A stretch of DNA of 12,623 nt, taken from contig JAHFAB010000017.1 in NCBI GenBank assembly GCA_023250795.1, positions 1 through 12,623 on the forward strand, read 5' to 3'. The notes under the pieces are model-generated. The model was not told the origin of the DNA and did not search any database. It saw only the letters and a list, made by a program, of their open reading frames with translations. Numbering within the stretch: the first letter of the stretch is position 1; every line of letters begins with the position of its first letter. Both the position numbers and the translations under genes were made by a program. Shown here one piece after another: positions 10,707-12,623 of the stretch. Source of the DNA: Bacteriovoracaceae bacterium. GTDB lineage: Bacteria > Bdellovibrionota > UBA1018.

Positions 10707-12134
10707 CTACTGAAATGGGTACTCATTTCTTTTCAGTATTTCACTTTTATAAATCTCCGCACTCGCTCTCGGTACCCTTTTCAAATTCTGATTGTATTGA
10801 ATTTCCACCAAGCCAAATCGGTAGGCGTACCCGTAAAGCCATTCGAAGTTATCCATCAGACTCCAATGATAGTAGCCTCGCAGATCCAGCGGATTTCCTA
10901 ATGAACTTCCAAACACTGCACCATCTAAAGAGTGCAAATGTGCCTCAATGAATTTCCCGCGTCTCGAATCGGCTCCATCAGCCAACCCATTTTCAGTTAC
11001 AACCAATGGGGTCTGTGGAAACTGCGCTGCAGTCTGCCTGAGAATTCTCTCCAGTCCCTCTGGGTAGATCGACCAACCGTTGTCCCCACTTGGCCCGGTC
11101 GGCATTACCCACTCCACTTTGAGCAAACTTTTGGGATTGTATTTAATATAATAGCGAGAATAATAGTTCACCCCAATCCAATCCATCAACCCATCTCCCA
11201 TCTGCCAAGGTTGCAGATCTTCTTTGGGAAACTCTCGGTTGAAATTTTTTCCAAAAATAATTTCTGGATGCAGTTTGAACTCTAAGCGATCTGAAATAAT
11301 TCCTCTGAGAAAATCCCAGTTATTGACTTGAGTCACCCAATCAGCAGCTTCGATATCTTTCTGGTTTTGCGGATCCAGAGGATCATAGAGATGAAGGGAA
11401 TTGGCTAAACCCACTCCCCGAAGCTTGCCATCTGGACCTCGTCCGTTCGGAGAGGGTCCTTGGACTTCGTGTATCATTGCGCTCACCATTCGATAGGCTC
11501 TCGCCATCTGAAAAGCTGCTTCGTAAGCCGAGTCTAATGATTGCAACTGGGGTGGAATCTCCGCTTTGAGATATCCCATCAGAACTAAAACCATGGGCTC
11601 GTTAAATGGTATCCAAAGATCACAGAGATCTCCCAGCTGAGTGACCACAAAATGGGCATATTCTAAAAACCACTTCGGACTCTCCTCTGAAAGCCATCCC
11701 CCTTTTGGATGGAACCATTTGGGATGAACAAAATGGTGGAGTGCAATCATGGGCTTGATACCCTTTGCACGCATGGCCTGAAAGCGTCTTCGATAATGTT
11801 CGATCACTTTCGTCGAAAAAACTCCATAGATCGGCTCGATTTTTTCCCACGCAAGAGAAGTTCTGACACTGTTTAGCCCAAGTTGGACGGCCTGGTTGTC
11901 ATCTATTTCGTAAAGCTCCCATTGGTTCACAGCCAAATCCGCTGTGTCAGCATTTCGAATAGGAGACGTTCCCGTCTGTGGGTGCTCAAAATCCCACCAG
12001 TCACTCAGCTCTCCCCCTCCTTGTACCCCCTCAGTTTGGTGAGCCGAATATGCGGCCCCCCAGATAAATCCAGGAGGATAGTGACTGTCTGCGTGTGCCA
12101 ACGGGTAAGCTAATAGAAAAAATAGAATAGACAT
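10707..12134 (-). CDS. Secreted family 1 beta-glycosidase
   Basis: A retaining glycoside hydrolase of family GH1, cleaving beta-linked glucosides or galactosides. In the 475-residue form the acid/base is E179 in WIPFNEP (174-180) and the nucleophile is E381 in VVTENG (378-383). Other family marks are FIWGAAYSAHQTEG (23-36), the LHHF segment (132-135) and WSLMDNFEW (424-432). The length is normal for GH1. The first in-frame ATG is at 12188, but it overlaps the divergent gene's ATG and adds 18 residues ahead of an otherwise typical Sec signal peptide. The ATG at 12134 gives MSILFFLLAYPLAHA, with likely cleavage after AHA, and has GGGGG just upstream, so it is preferred. Export is unusual, since most bacterial GH1 enzymes are cytoplasmic; this one probably acts in the periplasm or outside. 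Substrate unknown. The stop is 10 bp from the palindromic element. Confidence 0.93.
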   Translation of the reverse strand: MSILFFLLAYPLAHADSHYPPGFIWGAAYSAHQTEGVQGGGELSDWWDFEHPQTGTSPIRNADTADLAVNQWELYEIDDNQAVQLGLNSVRTSLAWEKIEPIYGVFSTKVIEHYRRRFQAMRAKGIKPMIALHHFVHPKWFHPKGGWLSEESPKWFLEYAHFVVTQLGDLCDLWIPFNEPMVLVLMGYLKAEIPPQLQSLDSAYEAAFQMARAYRMVSAMIHEVQGPSPNGRGPDGKLRGVGLANSLHLYDPLDPQNQKDIEAADWVTQVNNWDFLRGIISDRLEFKLHPEIIFGKNFNREFPKEDLQPWQMGDGLMDWIGVNYYSRYYIKYNPKSLLKVEWVMPTGPSGDNGWSIYPEGLERILRQTAAQFPQTPLVVTENGLADGADSRRGKFIEAHLHSLDGAVFGSSLGNPLDLRGYYHWSLMDNFEWLYGYAYRFGLVEIQYNQNLKRVPRASAEIYKSEILKRNEYPFQ

Positions 12135-12186
12135 AGGACCCCCGATAATAATTGACTCGCCTTTCCCCAAAGAATAAACACAGTTC
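12135..12186. promoter_or_regulatory. Divergent GH1/binding-protein intergenic region
   Basis: About 52 bp between the preferred GH1 start and the binding-protein start. On the plus strand TTGACT (about 12152-12157) is a fair -35, but only a weak -10 (TAAACA) follows at 17 bp. On the minus strand TATTAT is followed within ten nt by the GH1 ATG. Both transcripts would have very short leaders. Assignments are weak. Confidence 0.3.
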
Positions 12187-12623
12187 ATGAAAAAAACACT
12201 CTTTTTCGCTTTGGGATTCTTACTCTTGCAGCAGGCTCACGCGTCTGCAGAAAAAAAACAAATCTGGGTTTACACATCCATCTATAAGGAGTTTGCAGCT
12301 CCGTTAAAAAAAGCTTTCGAAGAAAAGCATCCCGATATCGATGTGCAGATTTTCCAGGGGGGGTCTGAGAAAATTCAGGCTAAAGTAGAAGCTGAAATTC
12401 TGGCCAAAAAACCCCAAGCTGATATTTTGATGACCTCTGATCCGTTTTGGAGTCTAGACTTGGTCAAAAGAGGGTTTGCTCTTACACGCCCCAAGCACAG
12501 CCCCAGTGAAACCAATTACTATTCTCTGATGGTGATGATTTGTCATAAAGATTTTCCGAGTGAGAAAAGACCGAGGTCTTTTCAGGATTTAACTAAACCT
12601 GAATATAAAAAACTCGTACAAAT
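12187..12623 (+). CDS. ABC-transporter substrate-binding protein, 3' end outside the window
   Basis: The first 145 residues of a periplasmic solute-binding protein are visible. A signal peptide MKKTLFFALGFLLLQQAHA is probably cleaved after AHA or ASA. The mature start (QIWVYTSIYKEFAAPLKKAF) and the later AEILAKKPQADILMTSDPFW match the family 1 extracellular binding proteins of the ferric-iron and 2-aminoethylphosphonate type (AfuA/FbpA/PhnS-like): a short strand ending in a YTS-type turn, an FEEKHPDIDV-like segment, then a QADILMTSD block. The frame is open to the window end, so permease and ATPase genes may follow downstream. No strong ribosome binding site is seen before the ATG, which shares bases with an alternative GH1 start. 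The ligand cannot be decided from this part; iron, phosphonate or polyamine are all possible. Confidence 0.85.
   Translation, partial: MKKTLFFALGFLLLQQAHASAEKKQIWVYTSIYKEFAAPLKKAFEEKHPDIDVQIFQGGSEKIQAKVEAEILAKKPQADILMTSDPFWSLDLVKRGFALTRPKHSPSETNYYSLMVMICHKDFPSEKRPRSFQDLTKPEYKKLVQ

Noticed and set aside
10541..10951. 136-codon plus-strand ORF starting GTG right after the NtrC-type stop
   Set aside because: It runs through the palindromic element and then antisense to the GH1 gene; it has no ribosome binding site or family resemblance.
12135..12188. GH1 start at 12188
   Set aside because: It overlaps the divergent gene's start and puts 18 residues in front of a typical signal peptide; the 12134 start explains the sequence better.

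Overview
The window holds a complete ribosomal RNA operon on the minus strand, set between a HEAT-repeat protein gene and a small accessory neighbourhood. That neighbourhood has two sigma-54 activators, a secreted family 1 glycosidase and a periplasmic binding protein. Base composition is moderate, and the proteins look Gram-negative, with Sec signal peptides and NtrC/PspF-type activators. The 16S reads like a deltaproteobacterial or Bdellovibrionota-type lineage, for example in the GACGCAGCCACGCCGCGTG stretch followed by GGTTGTAAAGCTCTGTC. This placement is by eye and is tentative.

Layout. 1-1484 (+): HEAT-repeat protein, probably entering from the left. 1513-1549: strong hairpin with U-tracts on both strands, ending both the HEAT gene and the rRNA operon. 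1562-7338 (-): 16S, tRNA-Ile(GAU), 23S and 5S, transcribed right to left, with a long (about 1 kb) 16S-23S spacer and no tRNA-Ala. The operon's leader (7339-7737) and spacer carry matching boxB-like hairpin plus boxA antitermination signals, and processing stems for 16S and 23S can be paired. Two candidate rRNA promoters lie at 7744-7803.

7859-8990 (-): a PspF-like sigma-54 activator with no sensory domain, and a small truncated ribbon-helix-helix-like ORF overlapping its 3' end. 9188-10540 (+): an NtrC-type response regulator, divergent from the PspF-like gene. The 197-bp gap between them has a near-consensus -24/-12 promoter directed at the PspF-like gene, which suggests sigma-54-dependent (cascade or auto-) control. 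No histidine kinase is visible.

10542-10697: a 156-bp palindromic element with 44-bp perfect inverted arms. It is flanked by CTAAG on both sides, like a MITE with a 5-bp target duplication, and sits in what would otherwise be a 5-bp gap between convergent genes. 10707-12134 (-): an exported beta-glycosidase (GH1). 12187-window end (+): a divergent, 3'-truncated ABC-transporter substrate-binding protein.

The most unusual items are the palindromic element, the sigma-54 promoter between two orphan activators, the duplicated boxB/boxA layout, and the secreted GH1 paired with a binding protein. I see no CRISPR array, prophage or complete transposase gene.
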